NCBI RefSeq assembly: GCF_024168485.1
Contig: NZ_JALJVY010000013.1
Location: 1 to 64,000, forward strand
Direction of reading: 5' to 3'
Length of the DNA: 64,000 nucleotides
DNA from: Sphingobium sp. OAS761
GTDB taxonomy: Bacteria; Pseudomonadota; Alphaproteobacteria; Sphingomonadales; Sphingomonadaceae
This document shows, piece after piece, positions 26,365 to 35,824 of the stretch; the stretch's first letter is position 1, and every line of letters starts with the position of its first letter. A program made the translations under genes and the position numbers. The notes below the pieces were generated by a model that saw only the letters and a program-made list of their open reading frames with translations, was not told the DNA's origin and ran no database searches.

Positions 26365-26997
26365 ATGGCCGCCGACGACAGCCTGATGGCGCGGATAGAC
26401 CGGCTGGAATCGCTGGATGCGATCCGCCAGCTGGTCGCGAAATATTCGCTCGCGCTCGACATGCGCGATTCCGACGCCTGGGTGAACCTGTTTCCGGAAA
26501 ACGTGCGCGTGGGCGGGGGCAAGAGCGGGCGTAAGGCGCTGCGCGACTGGTTCGACGAAACTCATTCGATGCAGTTCGACGGGACTTCGCATCATATTGG
26601 CGGGCACGTCATCGACTTCGACGATCCCGATCATGCGCAGGGCGTGGTCTATTCCAAGAATGAGCATGAGACGGGTGCCGAATGGGTCATCATGCAGATG
26701 ATGTATTTCGACCAGTATGAACGGATCGATGGGCGCTGGTATTTCCGTCGCCGCCTGCCGCTCTACTGGTATGCGACCGATCTCAACAAGCCGCCGATCG
26801 GCGATCGCAAGATGCGCTGGCCGGGCGTTGCGCCTTATCATGGCAGCTTCCACGACCTGTTCCCGAGCTGGAAGACCTATTGGGACCGGCAGGGCCAGCC
26901 GCATGACGGGCCGGTAGAGCCGCCCGCACCGCTTGAAAAATTCATCGAGACGATGCGGCGTGGCGCCCCGCTGCCCAAGCCTCGGGTAAGGAGCTGA
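26365..26997 (+). CDS. NTF2/SnoaL-like protein
   Basis: A 210-residue NTF2-fold protein with the opening LMARIDRLESLDAIRQLVAKYSLALD. It is longer than the usual 130-160 residues, with a C-terminal tail rich in Pro and Trp (WPGVAPYHGSFHDLFPSWKTYWD). The ATG follows GGGGAGG. It leads an operon with an ene-reductase, three SDRs and a flavoprotein, so an isomerase, dehydratase or hydratase step in that pathway is plausible. The reaction cannot be told from the sequence. Confidence 0.8.
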   Translation: MAADDSLMARIDRLESLDAIRQLVAKYSLALDMRDSDAWVNLFPENVRVGGGKSGRKALRDWFDETHSMQFDGTSHHIGGHVIDFDDPDHAQGVVYSKNEHETGAEWVIMQMMYFDQYERIDGRWYFRRRLPLYWYATDLNKPPIGDRKMRWPGVAPYHGSFHDLFPSWKTYWDRQGQPHDGPVEPPAPLEKFIETMRRGAPLPKPRVRS

Positions 26998-27002
26998 ACG
27001 CC

Positions 27003-28076
27003 ATGACCGACATTTTCTCGCCCGTCAGGCTGGGCGACATCGAACTTGCCAACCGCGTCGTGATGGCGCCGATGACCCGCGACCGGGCCGGGCCGGGCGA
27101 CGTACCGACCGACATCATGGTGGAGTATTACCGCCAGCGCGCCGGCGCGGGCCTGATCGTGACCGAAGGCACGCAACCTTCGCGCGTGGGCAAGGGCTAT
27201 TGGCGCACGCCGGGCATCCATAGCGAGGCACAGGTCGAAGGCTGGCGCAAGGTTGCCGACGCCGTGCATGGGGAGGGCGGCAAAATCGTCATGCAGATCA
27301 TGCATGTCGGCCGCGCGGCGGTGCAGGCCAACAAGGATGCCGACGCGGAGACGATCGCGCCCTCGGCGATTGCGTGCCCGGACAAGATCCCCGGACCCGA
27401 CGGCGTGCCGGTCGATCCCGTCATGCCCCGCGCGCTGGAGACCGATGAGATCGGGGGTATCATCGCCGATTACGTAACCGCTGCGCGCAACGCGATCCGC
27501 GCCGGGCTGGACGGCGTGGAGCTGCATTGCGCCAGCGGCTACCTGCCGATGCAATTCCTCTCATCCAACAGCAACCAGCGCACCGACCGCTATGGCGGTA
27601 GTGTCGAGAACCGCATCCGCTTCGTCGTCGAGACGTTGCAGGCGATGGCGGACGCGATCGGGCCGGGGCGCGTGGGCTTTCGTGTCTGCCCCGGCATCAA
27701 GTTCAACGGCATGGACGATGCGAGCCCGCATGAGACCTATGCCGCGCTGTTGAAGGCCGTGGACGGCAAGGGCCTGGCCTATTGCCACCTGATGCACGTG
27801 CCGATGGAGGGACAGGACGCACTCGACCTCGTCCGGGCGAACTGGACTGGTCCCATCATCGAGAATAACGGCCTGACGCTCGAGAAGGCGAAGGCGGTGC
27901 TGGCCGAAGGGAAGGCGGACGCGGTGTCGTTCGGTTACCTCTTCATCGGCAATCCGGACCTGGTCGAGCGCTTCCGCGCCGGTGCGCCGCTGGCCAAGGC
28001 GAACCGCGCCAATTTCTACACCGGCGAAGGCGTCGATCATGTCGGCTACACCGATTATCCGCCGATGACGGCCTGA
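27003..28076 (+). CDS. Old-yellow-enzyme-type NAD(P)H:flavin oxidoreductase
   Basis: A 357-residue FMN-dependent ene-reductase of the NemA/OYE group. The barrel opening FSPVRLGDIELANRVVMAPMTRDRAG and the signature GYLPMQFLSSNSNQRTDRYG are typical. The family reduces the C=C bond of alpha,beta-unsaturated ketones and related compounds. It starts 5 bases after the NTF2-like gene and is followed by SDRs, suiting reduction of an enone in a ring system. Confidence 0.9.
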   Translation: MTDIFSPVRLGDIELANRVVMAPMTRDRAGPGDVPTDIMVEYYRQRAGAGLIVTEGTQPSRVGKGYWRTPGIHSEAQVEGWRKVADAVHGEGGKIVMQIMHVGRAAVQANKDADAETIAPSAIACPDKIPGPDGVPVDPVMPRALETDEIGGIIADYVTAARNAIRAGLDGVELHCASGYLPMQFLSSNSNQRTDRYGGSVENRIRFVVETLQAMADAIGPGRVGFRVCPGIKFNGMDDASPHETYAALLKAVDGKGLAYCHLMHVPMEGQDALDLVRANWTGPIIENNGLTLEKAKAVLAEGKADAVSFGYLFIGNPDLVERFRAGAPLAKANRANFYTGEGVDHVGYTDYPPMTA

Positions 28077-28109
28077 GGCCGTCACACATAATATAAGGAG
28101 AGGATGACC

Positions 28110-28901
28110 ATGACGAAATTGCTGGAAGGCCGCGCCGCCATCATCACCGGCGGTGGGCAGGGCGTGGGGCAGGGTGTCGCGCGCGCACTGGCGGCGGCCG
28201 GGGCGAACATCTGCATCGCCCAGCGCAAGGTCGAGCAGGGCGAGGAAGAGGCGCGCTACCTGCGCGACACCCATGGTGTCGATGCCCTCTTCCTCCAGAC
28301 CGACGTGACGAAGCGCGATCAGGTCGAGGCCATGGTCGCGGCGGCGCATGCGCGGTTCGGCAAGCTCGACATATTGGTCAACAATGCCGGCGCCAGCTTC
28401 CCGCGCCGTCTTGAGAAGCATAGCGACGAGGAGTTGCAGGGCAGCTTCCTGCTCAACTACTGGGCGGTATTCTGGGCGATGCGGGCGGCCTTCCCGATCA
28501 TGAAGGCGCAGAATTTCGGCCGCATCATCAACATGGGGTCGCTGAACGGCGTCAACGCGCATATGTTCACCATGGCGTACAACGCCAGCAAGGAAGCGAT
28601 GCGCGCGATGACCCGCACCGCCGCCGTCGAATGGGGGCCGTTCGGCATCACCTGCAACACCATCTGCCCCTCCGCCACCAGTCCGCAGGCGCAGGAATAT
28701 TTTGCCTCCAATCCCGAGATGACGGCGGCGATCCTGCAACAGGTCCCCGCCGGGCGCTTCGGCGATGCTGAAAAGGACGTCGGCCCGCTCGCCGTCTTCT
28801 TCGCCAGCGAGGCCGGCGGATATGTCAACGGTGAAACCGTCCACGCCAGCGGCGGATCGCAGGTCAACGGCGTGGCCTGGCGCCCGCAGGTCGAGGATTG
28901 A
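28110..28901 (+). CDS. SDR-family oxidoreductase 1
   Basis: A 263-residue classical short-chain dehydrogenase. The cofactor motif is TGGGQGVGQG, NNAG is at LVNNAGASF, and the catalytic YxxxK is YNASK, with a serine in GSLNG. The ATG at 28110 is 9 bases beyond AAGGAG; the ATG two codons earlier is too close. It overlaps the next SDR by TGATG. It probably interconverts a ring hydroxyl and ketone. Confidence 0.85.
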   Translation: MTKLLEGRAAIITGGGQGVGQGVARALAAAGANICIAQRKVEQGEEEARYLRDTHGVDALFLQTDVTKRDQVEAMVAAAHARFGKLDILVNNAGASFPRRLEKHSDEELQGSFLLNYWAVFWAMRAAFPIMKAQNFGRIINMGSLNGVNAHMFTMAYNASKEAMRAMTRTAAVEWGPFGITCNTICPSATSPQAQEYFASNPEMTAAILQQVPAGRFGDAEKDVGPLAVFFASEAGGYVNGETVHASGGSQVNGVAWRPQVED

Positions 28902-29704
28902 TGGCGATGGAGCGGCTGAAGGGCAAGCGCTGCGTCGTCACCGGCGGGGCGCAAGGGATCGGCGCAGCGATCGCGCGGCGGCTGGCGGCCGAGGGCGCTA
29001 CCGTCGCCGTGCTGGATCTGGACGCGGAGCGGGCCGGCGCGGTGCTGCCCGCGCCGCATGTCGGCATTGCCTGCGACGTACGCGACAGCGCCGCGATCGA
29101 CGCCGCCTTTGCGCAGGTCAGGGACCGACTTGGCGGCGTTGACGTGCTGGTCAACAATGCCGGGCGCGGCAGCGCGCCGGGCGACGGCATGGCCGAATAT
29201 TATGCGGCGCAGGGGAAACAGGCGGCGGGGGAGGCGGTCTTCGCCGACCAGACGATCCATTGCACCGACGAAGGCTGGGTCGGGGTGATGGCGATCACGC
29301 TGGACGGCACGTTCAAGTGCAGCCGCGCGGCGGTGCGCATCATGGCCGATCAGGGGACGGGCGGGTCGATCGTCAACATCGCGTCGACTTCGGGCGTCAA
29401 GGGCGACGGCCCGGTGCCCTATGCCGCCGCCAAGGCCGCCGTGCTGGGCATGACGCGGGCGATGGCGCGCGAACTTGCGGCCCGCGGCATCCGCGTCAAC
29501 GCGGTCAATCCCGGCGCGACCGAAACGCCGATCTACGCGACGCTGCCGTCCGAAACCAAGGACGCCATCGCCGCCGACAGCCTGATGAAGCGGTTGGCCC
29601 ATCCCGACGAGATCGCCGGGGCGGTCGCGTTCCTGGCGGGCGACGATGGCAGCTTCGCCACCGGCAGCATCGTCACCGTCAATGGCGGCGCCTACTTCAC
29701 CTGA
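28901..29704 (+). CDS. SDR-family oxidoreductase 2
   Basis: A 267-residue classical SDR with TGGAQGIGAA, VLVNNAGRG and the catalytic YAAAK preceded by serine in NIASTSG. An insertion of about 30 residues between the NAG motif and the active site (AEYYAAQGKQAAGEAVF) is longer than usual and may shape substrate binding. Start overlaps the stop of SDR 1. Confidence 0.85.
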   Translation: MAMERLKGKRCVVTGGAQGIGAAIARRLAAEGATVAVLDLDAERAGAVLPAPHVGIACDVRDSAAIDAAFAQVRDRLGGVDVLVNNAGRGSAPGDGMAEYYAAQGKQAAGEAVFADQTIHCTDEGWVGVMAITLDGTFKCSRAAVRIMADQGTGGSIVNIASTSGVKGDGPVPYAAAKAAVLGMTRAMARELAARGIRVNAVNPGATETPIYATLPSETKDAIAADSLMKRLAHPDEIAGAVAFLAGDDGSFATGSIVTVNGGAYFT

Positions 29705-29723
29705 TCGCGAGGGACGCAAGAAC

Positions 29724-30479
29724 ATGGAACAGCTTAAAGGCAAAGCGGCGATCGTCACCGGCGGCGCGCGCGGCGTGGCGAAGGGCGTGGCGACGGCGTT
29801 CGTGAAGGCGGGCGCGAAGGTGCTGATCGTCGACCGCGAAGCCGAACTGGGCGCGGCGACGGAGGCGGAGTTGAAGGCGCTGGGCGGCGATGTCGTCTTC
29901 ATGGCGCTCGACCTGGCCGACCGCGCGGCGCTGCCCGGCATCGTCGACAAGGCGTTGGAGGCGTTCGGCCGGATCGACATAGTGGTGAACGCCGCACAGG
30001 CGTCGCGCCAGAAGCTGGTCGCGGAAACGAGCGACGAGGATTTCGAGGTGTCGCTCGACACCGGCCTGTGGCCGACCTTCATCCTGATGCGCACCGCCTA
30101 TCCGCATCTGGTGGAGACGAAGGGCTGCGTCATCAATTTCACGACCGGCGCGGCGATGGACGCGATCCCGACGCAGGGCAGTTACAGCGCGGCGAAGGAA
30201 GCGATCCGGGCGATCTCCAAGGTGGCGGCGAGCGAATGGGGGCCGCAGGGCGTGCGGGTCAACATCATCTGCCCGTTCGCCAATTCGCCGGGTGTTGAGG
30301 CGTGGAAACAATGGGCGCCGGACGATTATGCTACGCAGATCGGCAAGGTTTCGCTGCGTCGTATCGGCGATTGCGAAAAAGACATAGGTGCGGCCGCTGT
30401 ATTCTTGGCAAGCGAAGGCGCGGCTTATATCACCGGGCAAACATTGATGGTGGATGGCGGTCAGACCAAGGCGTTCTGA
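29724..30479 (+). CDS. SDR-family oxidoreductase 3
   Basis: A 251-residue SDR with an altered cofactor loop (TGGARGVAKGVA in place of TGxxxGIG) and a changed NNAG motif (VVNAAQASRQ). The catalytic YSAAK is intact. It is closer to SDR 1 than to SDR 2 in its C-terminal half (ASEWGPQGVRVNIICPFANSPG against AVEWGPFGITCNTICPSATSPQ), which suggests an ancient duplication. Confidence 0.83.
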   Translation: MEQLKGKAAIVTGGARGVAKGVATAFVKAGAKVLIVDREAELGAATEAELKALGGDVVFMALDLADRAALPGIVDKALEAFGRIDIVVNAAQASRQKLVAETSDEDFEVSLDTGLWPTFILMRTAYPHLVETKGCVINFTTGAAMDAIPTQGSYSAAKEAIRAISKVAASEWGPQGVRVNIICPFANSPGVEAWKQWAPDDYATQIGKVSLRRIGDCEKDIGAAAVFLASEGAAYITGQTLMVDGGQTKAF

Positions 30480-30505
30480 TCCACCGTTCGGAGAGGAGCC
30501 TAAGC

Positions 30506-31966
30506 TTGGCAGAGATTTCGTTGTATCACCCTTATCCCGCCGCGCAGGTGGCAACCTGGGATTATGAAACGGACGTAGCCGTGATCGGCTTCGGCGCGGC
30601 GGGAGCCTGCGCCGCCATCGAAGCGGCGGATGCAGGCGCCCGGGTCATGCTGTTCGAACGCGGTTCGGGAAGCGGCGGCGCGTCGGCACTGTCGGGGGGT
30701 GAAATCTACATCGGCGGGGGCGGTGGTAGCGACGCCCAGCGCGCGGCGGGTTTTGAGGACAGTACGGAAGATTTTGCCGCTTATCTGAAGGCGGCAGGCG
30801 GTCCCTGCGCCGATGAAGAAAAATGCGATCTCTATGCGCGCGAGTCCCTCGCCCATTATGCCTGGCTCAAGTCGCAGGGCGTGCCTTATCGCGGCAACTA
30901 CCTCCCCGGCAAGCATATCGAACCGACCGACGATTCCACGCTGATCTGGTCGGGCAGCGAGGCGGCGGCCCCTTTTTGCGACATCGCCAAACCCGCGCCC
31001 CGCGGCCATGTGATCGCGCATATGGGCTGGGGCGGTGGCCGCCCGCTGGTCGACATACTGGAGTCGCGCGCACGCGACCTGGGTGTTGATGTCGTATCCG
31101 ATGCCCGCGCTGTCGCCCTGGTGCAGGACGGTGACCGGGTTGTGGGTGTAGTGGTGCGGATCGATAATCAGCCCCGCTTCGTAAAGGCAACCAACGGGGT
31201 CATTCTCTGCACGGGCGGTTTCGTGTTCAACGACGAAATGCGTCGCCGCTATTGTCCTGAAACCTTCAAGATCAACAGCCCCATCGGCGATCAGGACGAC
31301 GGGTCCGGGATCGAGTTGGGCGTCGGCGCGGGTGGTGACGCCATCCACATGGATCAGTTTTTTACTACCTGCCCCTGGACCATGCCTGAGCCGCAAGCGC
31401 ATGGGGTGTTCGTCAACCGCGCCGGTCAGCGTTTCATCAACGAGGATTGCTATCATGGCCGCGTCAGTCGCTGTGCGCTGGACCAGCCGGGGGAGGGGGT
31501 CTATCTTCTCCTCGATATCGCGCATTTCGATCAGCCGCTGGAAATGGCGGGCATGACCATCGCGGGGACCGGGGACAGCTGGGAAGAGGTCGAAGGTGAA
31601 CTGGGGATGGCGCCCGGTACGCTCAGCGCCACCATGGCATTTTATAATGTCCATGCGCGGGAGGGCCGCGACCCGCTGTTCGACAAGAAGCCCCCGATCC
31701 TGACCCCGCTTGACCAGGGGCCGTTCGTCGCCTTGGAGCTGAATTTCGCAACCAGCTATTTCAGTTTCTTCACCTTGGGCGGCCTGCGGACATCGACCGA
31801 CGGTGAGGTAATGGGCCGCGACGGCAAGCCGGTGTCCGGCCTGTTCGCGGCGGGCCGTTGCACCTCGGGGCTTCCCGCATGGGGTCACGGATATAGTTCG
31901 GGTTTCAGTCTTGCCGACTGCACGTTCTTCGGGCGACAGGCCGGCCGAAAGGCGGCGGCGGGCTGA
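30506..31966 (+). CDS. FAD-dependent dehydrogenase, ketosteroid-dehydrogenase-like
   Basis: A 486-residue flavoprotein of the fumarate reductase/3-ketosteroid dehydrogenase superfamily. The FAD motif is VIGFGAAGACAAIEAADAG (GxGxxG at 28-33), with GSGSGGASALSGGEIYIGGG next, and the late TLGGLRTSTDGEVMGRDGKPV and GLFAAGRCTSG blocks are typical. Length near 490 residues recalls the ketosteroid delta4-dehydrogenases. It would desaturate a cyclic ketone with an unknown acceptor. Translation starts at a TTG at 30506 with GAGAGGAG about 7 bases upstream; the longer open frame upstream overlaps SDR 3 and is not coding. Confidence 0.82.
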   Translation: MAEISLYHPYPAAQVATWDYETDVAVIGFGAAGACAAIEAADAGARVMLFERGSGSGGASALSGGEIYIGGGGGSDAQRAAGFEDSTEDFAAYLKAAGGPCADEEKCDLYARESLAHYAWLKSQGVPYRGNYLPGKHIEPTDDSTLIWSGSEAAAPFCDIAKPAPRGHVIAHMGWGGGRPLVDILESRARDLGVDVVSDARAVALVQDGDRVVGVVVRIDNQPRFVKATNGVILCTGGFVFNDEMRRRYCPETFKINSPIGDQDDGSGIELGVGAGGDAIHMDQFFTTCPWTMPEPQAHGVFVNRAGQRFINEDCYHGRVSRCALDQPGEGVYLLLDIAHFDQPLEMAGMTIAGTGDSWEEVEGELGMAPGTLSATMAFYNVHAREGRDPLFDKKPPILTPLDQGPFVALELNFATSYFSFFTLGGLRTSTDGEVMGRDGKPVSGLFAAGRCTSGLPAWGHGYSSGFSLADCTFFGRQAGRKAAAG

Positions 31967-31975
31967 TAGTGGCGG

Positions 31976-32010
31976 TGTCGGGGCAGCGGAATTTCCGCGC
32001 TGCCCCGACA
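31976..32010. terminator. Bidirectional hairpin between convergent genes
   Basis: Perfect 13-base arms (31976-31988 and 31998-32010) enclose 9 bases between the flavoprotein and the convergent SDR. TATAT follows on the plus side. It should serve both transcripts. Confidence 0.7.
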
Positions 32011-32018
32011 TATATCGA

Positions 32019-32810
32019 TCAGTTCAGCGTCGAACCACCATCGACGGCAATACATTGGCCATTCACCCACTCGCCATCTTTCGACACCAGCAGGGCGACC
32101 ATGGCGGCAATATCCTCGACTTCACCCAGTCGCGTCGAGCGGCCAGCGGCCAGAACCTGTTCCTGAAGGTCGCTGGGCATGGTCGACCGCTTTTCCGGTG
32201 TGATCACCAGGCCCGGCAGAATTGCATTGGCACGCACCCCTTTCTGACCCCAGGCGCTGGCGACATGGCGGACCAGTGCGTTGATGCCGGCCTTGGCCAT
32301 GGCATAGCAGGGGCGCACGGGTTCGCCGATCTTGGACGCCGTGGACGACGTATAGACCATGGCGCCGCCACCACGCGCAATCATGTGCGGCAGGGCGTGC
32401 CGGGTTATCCTCACCATGCCCTTCAGATTCACATTTAGCGTGCGTTCCAGCACGTCGTCGGACACGCTCAAAATGTCCGAATCGTCGAAGATCACGCGCA
32501 GATCGGCGAAGTTGGCGTGGACAGCATCCAGGCCTCCGAACTTGTCAACGGCCGCGTCAACCAGGGCCTTGACAGAGGCTTCGTCCGTTGCGTCGAATGC
32601 CATGCCGATGGCCTTGCCGCCCGCCGCTTTCACATCCTCGACCAGACTGTCGATATGTGCACTTTCTCCGGCTGGCGATGCCGCGATGATGGCCGCGCCC
32701 TCGAGCGCCAGTCTCAGGGCGGATGCGCGACCTATGCCGGTTGCCGCGCCTGCGACTACCACGACCTTGTCGGACATTCGGAAACAGGATCTATTCGCGT
32801 TGTTCGCCAT
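32019..32810 (-). CDS. SDR-family oxidoreductase 4
   Basis: A 263-residue classical SDR with AGAATGIGRAS, catalytic YAMAK (CYAMAKAGI) and serine in TSSTASK. In place of the NNAG motif it reads VHANFADLR, an unusual change. The ATG at 32810 follows GAGGAAAG; an internal ATG at 32777 begins at the canonical start of the fold. It is convergent with the 26-32 kb operon and lies 42 bases upstream of nothing on its own strand but the efflux operon end. Confidence 0.8.
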   Translation of the reverse strand: MANNANRSCFRMSDKVVVVAGAATGIGRASALRLALEGAAIIAASPAGESAHIDSLVEDVKAAGGKAIGMAFDATDEASVKALVDAAVDKFGGLDAVHANFADLRVIFDDSDILSVSDDVLERTLNVNLKGMVRITRHALPHMIARGGGAMVYTSSTASKIGEPVRPCYAMAKAGINALVRHVASAWGQKGVRANAILPGLVITPEKRSTMPSDLQEQVLAAGRSTRLGEVEDIAAMVALLVSKDGEWVNGQCIAVDGGSTLN

Positions 32811-32852
32811 CGGTCTTTCCTCGTCAGTTCGCCCGCTTCACGCCGGCGATCG

Positions 32853-34265
32853 CTATTGTCCGGTCTTTCGCGGCAATCCCTGCCAGCCAAGGCCCAATGC
32901 CTTCTCGACCGCGATGAACGCTCGGGTCATTTCCGCCGCAGCGTCCTCGCGGGCCTGAGTTGCCGCAATAGACGCCTGCTGCGCGGTCAGATAATCGCTC
33001 ATCGCGATCGTTCCTGCGGCCTGCCGCTGGCGCGCGAGTTCGGTGCCGTCCTTCGCTTGTTGTTCGGCGCGCGCGCGATCGGCCAGACTGTCCCGGCTGG
33101 CGGCGAAGCGGGAGAGAGAGCCTTCGGCATCTTCCAATGCCCCAAGGACCGTCGAACGATACTGCGCCGCCGCCTCGTCCCGTTGCGCTTCGGCCCCCTT
33201 CACCTTGGCCCGGCTGCGGCCAAAGTCGAACAGGGTCCAACTCAGGCGGGGAACGGCGGCCAATGTCACTTTGTCGAGATCCACCAAGTCCGCAGGCGAT
33301 GATCCGCCCAGACCGAAGAGGCCCAGAAAACTGATATGGGGCATCCGTGCCGCTTCGGCGATACCGATGCGTGCGGTCTGGGCGGCGAGCGTGCGCTCGG
33401 CGACACGTATGTCGGGGCGCCGTCGCAGCAGCGCGGCGGGATTGCCCACCGTCACGCGGGCGGGGGGCAAGGGAATGGCAACCGGCTCAGCCAGCTCGGC
33501 GTCGAGGGTGCCGGGCGTCGTGCCCACCAGCATCGCCAGCTTGTCCTTCTGGGCATCGATGTCGGCCCGCACCGGCGCGAGAAGCGCCCGCTCGTCGTCA
33601 CGTTCCTTTTCGGCCTGCAACAGAATGGAGCGGCCCACGGTTCCGGCATTGAAGCGCTGTTCGGCAAGCGCCACCTGTTGCGCATGTAATGCCAGCGCCC
33701 GGTCGCCCAGCGCCAGTTGCTGCTGACGGGCGCGCAACGCGACATAGGTTTGCGCAACCTCCGCCGACAGGCTGACCCGTGCATCGTCCAGACTGGCTTC
33801 CCGCGCACCGATATCTGCGCGCGCGGCCTCCACCGCCCGATGTTGGCCGCCAAACAGGTCAAGCTCCCAGCTTGAATCGAAGCCCAGATTATAGAGAGTC
33901 AGGTCGGTTGCGCCGCCGTCGCTTTCCTGACCCGGAAGCCGCGCCTTGGCATAGAGAGCGGACGAGTTGACCGCGGGCAAGCCGGCGGCCTTGCGTTCGT
34001 TGAGGCTGGCGCGCGCCTGCCGGATTCGGGCAGCCGCCGCATCCAGATCGGGATTGTCTGCCAGCGCGCGCTCGATCAGGCGGTTGAGTTGCGCGTCGCC
34101 GAGGCTGGACCACCAGGGTGAGCCGGCCGGCTGCTGCGGGTCATTGCCATCGCCCCGGACGAAACCGTCTGACACGGGGGGCGCCAGGCTTGCTGGCCCT
34201 GCATAATCGGGGCCGGATGTGCATGCCGCGGTTGCGAGCAGCAGGATGAGAAGGGCTGGGCGCAT
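32853..34265 (-). CDS. NodT-type outer membrane efflux lipoprotein
   Basis: A 470-residue outer membrane factor of the TolC/NodT family. A lipoprotein signal (MRPALLILLLATAAC) is followed by TSGPDYAGP, the usual start of the mature protein after the lipidated cysteine. Coiled-coil segments with ALADNPDLDAAAARIRQARA make the periplasmic tunnel. The ATG at 34265, 9 bases after the preceding stop, matches the signal peptide start. It is the exit duct of the efflux system encoded just upstream. Confidence 0.9.
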   Translation of the reverse strand: MRPALLILLLATAACTSGPDYAGPASLAPPVSDGFVRGDGNDPQQPAGSPWWSSLGDAQLNRLIERALADNPDLDAAAARIRQARASLNERKAAGLPAVNSSALYAKARLPGQESDGGATDLTLYNLGFDSSWELDLFGGQHRAVEAARADIGAREASLDDARVSLSAEVAQTYVALRARQQQLALGDRALALHAQQVALAEQRFNAGTVGRSILLQAEKERDDERALLAPVRADIDAQKDKLAMLVGTTPGTLDAELAEPVAIPLPPARVTVGNPAALLRRRPDIRVAERTLAAQTARIGIAEAARMPHISFLGLFGLGGSSPADLVDLDKVTLAAVPRLSWTLFDFGRSRAKVKGAEAQRDEAAAQYRSTVLGALEDAEGSLSRFAASRDSLADRARAEQQAKDGTELARQRQAAGTIAMSDYLTAQQASIAATQAREDAAAEMTRAFIAVEKALGLGWQGLPRKTGQ

Positions 34266-34273
34266 GGACGGTC

Positions 34274-35824
34274 TCAATGGGCGGCCACCGGCACCGCATG
34301 TTGAGGCAGCGGTCGCAGGAAGATGGCGAAGGGCGTGGCAATGGCGATGCCGATGATCAGCATCCAGAAAAGGTCGACGAAGGTCATGGTCAGGGCCTGC
34401 GCCTGGATCATCTGCTCAATCGCGCGCAGCGCCGCGGCTTGGCTGCCTAGCAGGCTCGATTGTGCGTCCAGATAGCTCTGTACGGTCAGCGCATTGGCGT
34501 CCAGGCTTTCCTCCATGCGGCGGCTATGCAGCCAAAGGCGCTGGTCCTGGACGACGGCGATACCGGCCAGGGCAAAGGACCCGCCCAGATTGCGCGCGGC
34601 ATTGTACAGGCCTGCCGCATCGGGTGCCAGCGAGCGTGGGACGGATCGGATTGCCGCCTGATTGAGAAACATCATCACGCAGACCGTTCCGAAACCGCGC
34701 ATGAGCTGGGACACGACGAAATCGGAGCCGGTCGACTGCACCGTCAATTCCGTTTCCATATAAGCGCTGATTCCCAGCAGGGCCATGCCGAACAGCACGG
34801 ATATATGAATCGGCACGTTTCGAATGATCCAGGGCATGAATGGCATGAACAGGATCATGGGTACGCCCGAAAGCAACACGACCTGCCCGGACTGCAACGC
34901 ATTATAATGGGCAATCGCCGACAGGAACTGCGGGATCACATAGGATGTGCCGTAAATCACCATGCCGATCAGGATCGCCATGATGATCACGGCGCCGAAC
35001 TGCCTGTCGAGCAACAGGCGCAGACGGATGACCGGGCGCGGCGCCCAGAGTTGACCGGCCATGAGCATGGAGAAGCCGGCCACGGCCATGATGGTGAGCC
35101 ACACGATCGTGGCGGACGCGAACCATTGCTCGCGCTGTCCCTCCTCCAGCACCACGGTCAACCCGCCCAGACCGAGGATCAGGCCGGCCACACCGAGCCA
35201 GTCTGCCTCGCCGATCAGATCGAACCTGGGTCTTTCGTTAGGCATCGCGACGACCAGCAGCAGCAGCAGCGCGGCGCCGACCGGCAGGTTCAGGAAAAAG
35301 GAATAATGCCAACTCATATTCTCGGTCAGCCATCCGCCCAGAACGGGCCCCATCAGCGGGCCCAGAATGGCGGTCGCGCCAAACAGCGAATTGCCGATAG
35401 CCTGCTGATGCGGCGGCAGGCGCGTCGCGATGATGGTCATGCCCGTCGGGATCAGCGCGCCGCCGGTAATACCTTGTCCGACGCGCCCAAGGATCATCAT
35501 GTTCAAATTCTGGGCGAACCCGCAGATCATCGAAAATGCGATGAAACCGATGGTGGAGATCAGCAGGAAATTACGCATGCCCAGCAGGCGCTGAAGCCAG
35601 CCAGCCAGCGGAATGATGATGATTTCGGCAACCAGGAAGGACGTTGCGATCCAGGTGCCTTCAGTGCCGCTGGCACCGATTTCGCCCTGAATGGTGGGCA
35701 AGGCGGAATTGACGATGGAAATGTCGAGCATCGCCATCATCGCGCCTAAAGTGCCGGCCGCCACGGCAAGCCAGTCGGACGCGCTCGCGCGTTCCACCGT
35801 TGCAGCCGCAGCCGGATTGCTCAC
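34274..35824 (-). CDS. DHA2-family drug efflux MFS (EmrB-like)
   Basis: A 516-residue, 14-helix proton antiporter of the EmrB/QacA group. Diagnostic blocks are AMMAMLDISIVNSALPTIQG in helix 1 and VGQGITGGALIPTGMT with GPVLGGWL in helix 5 (motif C). It starts with a GTG whose bases overlap the stop of the adaptor gene (GTGA), so the two are coupled. It exports hydrophobic compounds, perhaps substrate or toxic intermediates of the island. Confidence 0.92.
   Translation of the reverse strand: MSNPAAAATVERASASDWLAVAAGTLGAMMAMLDISIVNSALPTIQGEIGASGTEGTWIATSFLVAEIIIIPLAGWLQRLLGMRNFLLISTIGFIAFSMICGFAQNLNMMILGRVGQGITGGALIPTGMTIIATRLPPHQQAIGNSLFGATAILGPLMGPVLGGWLTENMSWHYSFFLNLPVGAALLLLLVVAMPNERPRFDLIGEADWLGVAGLILGLGGLTVVLEEGQREQWFASATIVWLTIMAVAGFSMLMAGQLWAPRPVIRLRLLLDRQFGAVIIMAILIGMVIYGTSYVIPQFLSAIAHYNALQSGQVVLLSGVPMILFMPFMPWIIRNVPIHISVLFGMALLGISAYMETELTVQSTGSDFVVSQLMRGFGTVCVMMFLNQAAIRSVPRSLAPDAAGLYNAARNLGGSFALAGIAVVQDQRLWLHSRRMEESLDANALTVQSYLDAQSSLLGSQAAALRAIEQMIQAQALTMTFVDLFWMLIIGIAIATPFAIFLRPLPQHAVPVAAH

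Noticed and set aside
27561..30094. Long minus-strand frames opposite the OYE and SDR genes
   Set aside because: They lie antisense to genes with clear motifs and show low-complexity Arg/His-rich translation.
34460..35749. Plus-strand frame of 429 codons rich in Gln, His and Asp
   Set aside because: Antisense of the 14-helix transporter gene; hydrophobic codons read backwards give this composition.
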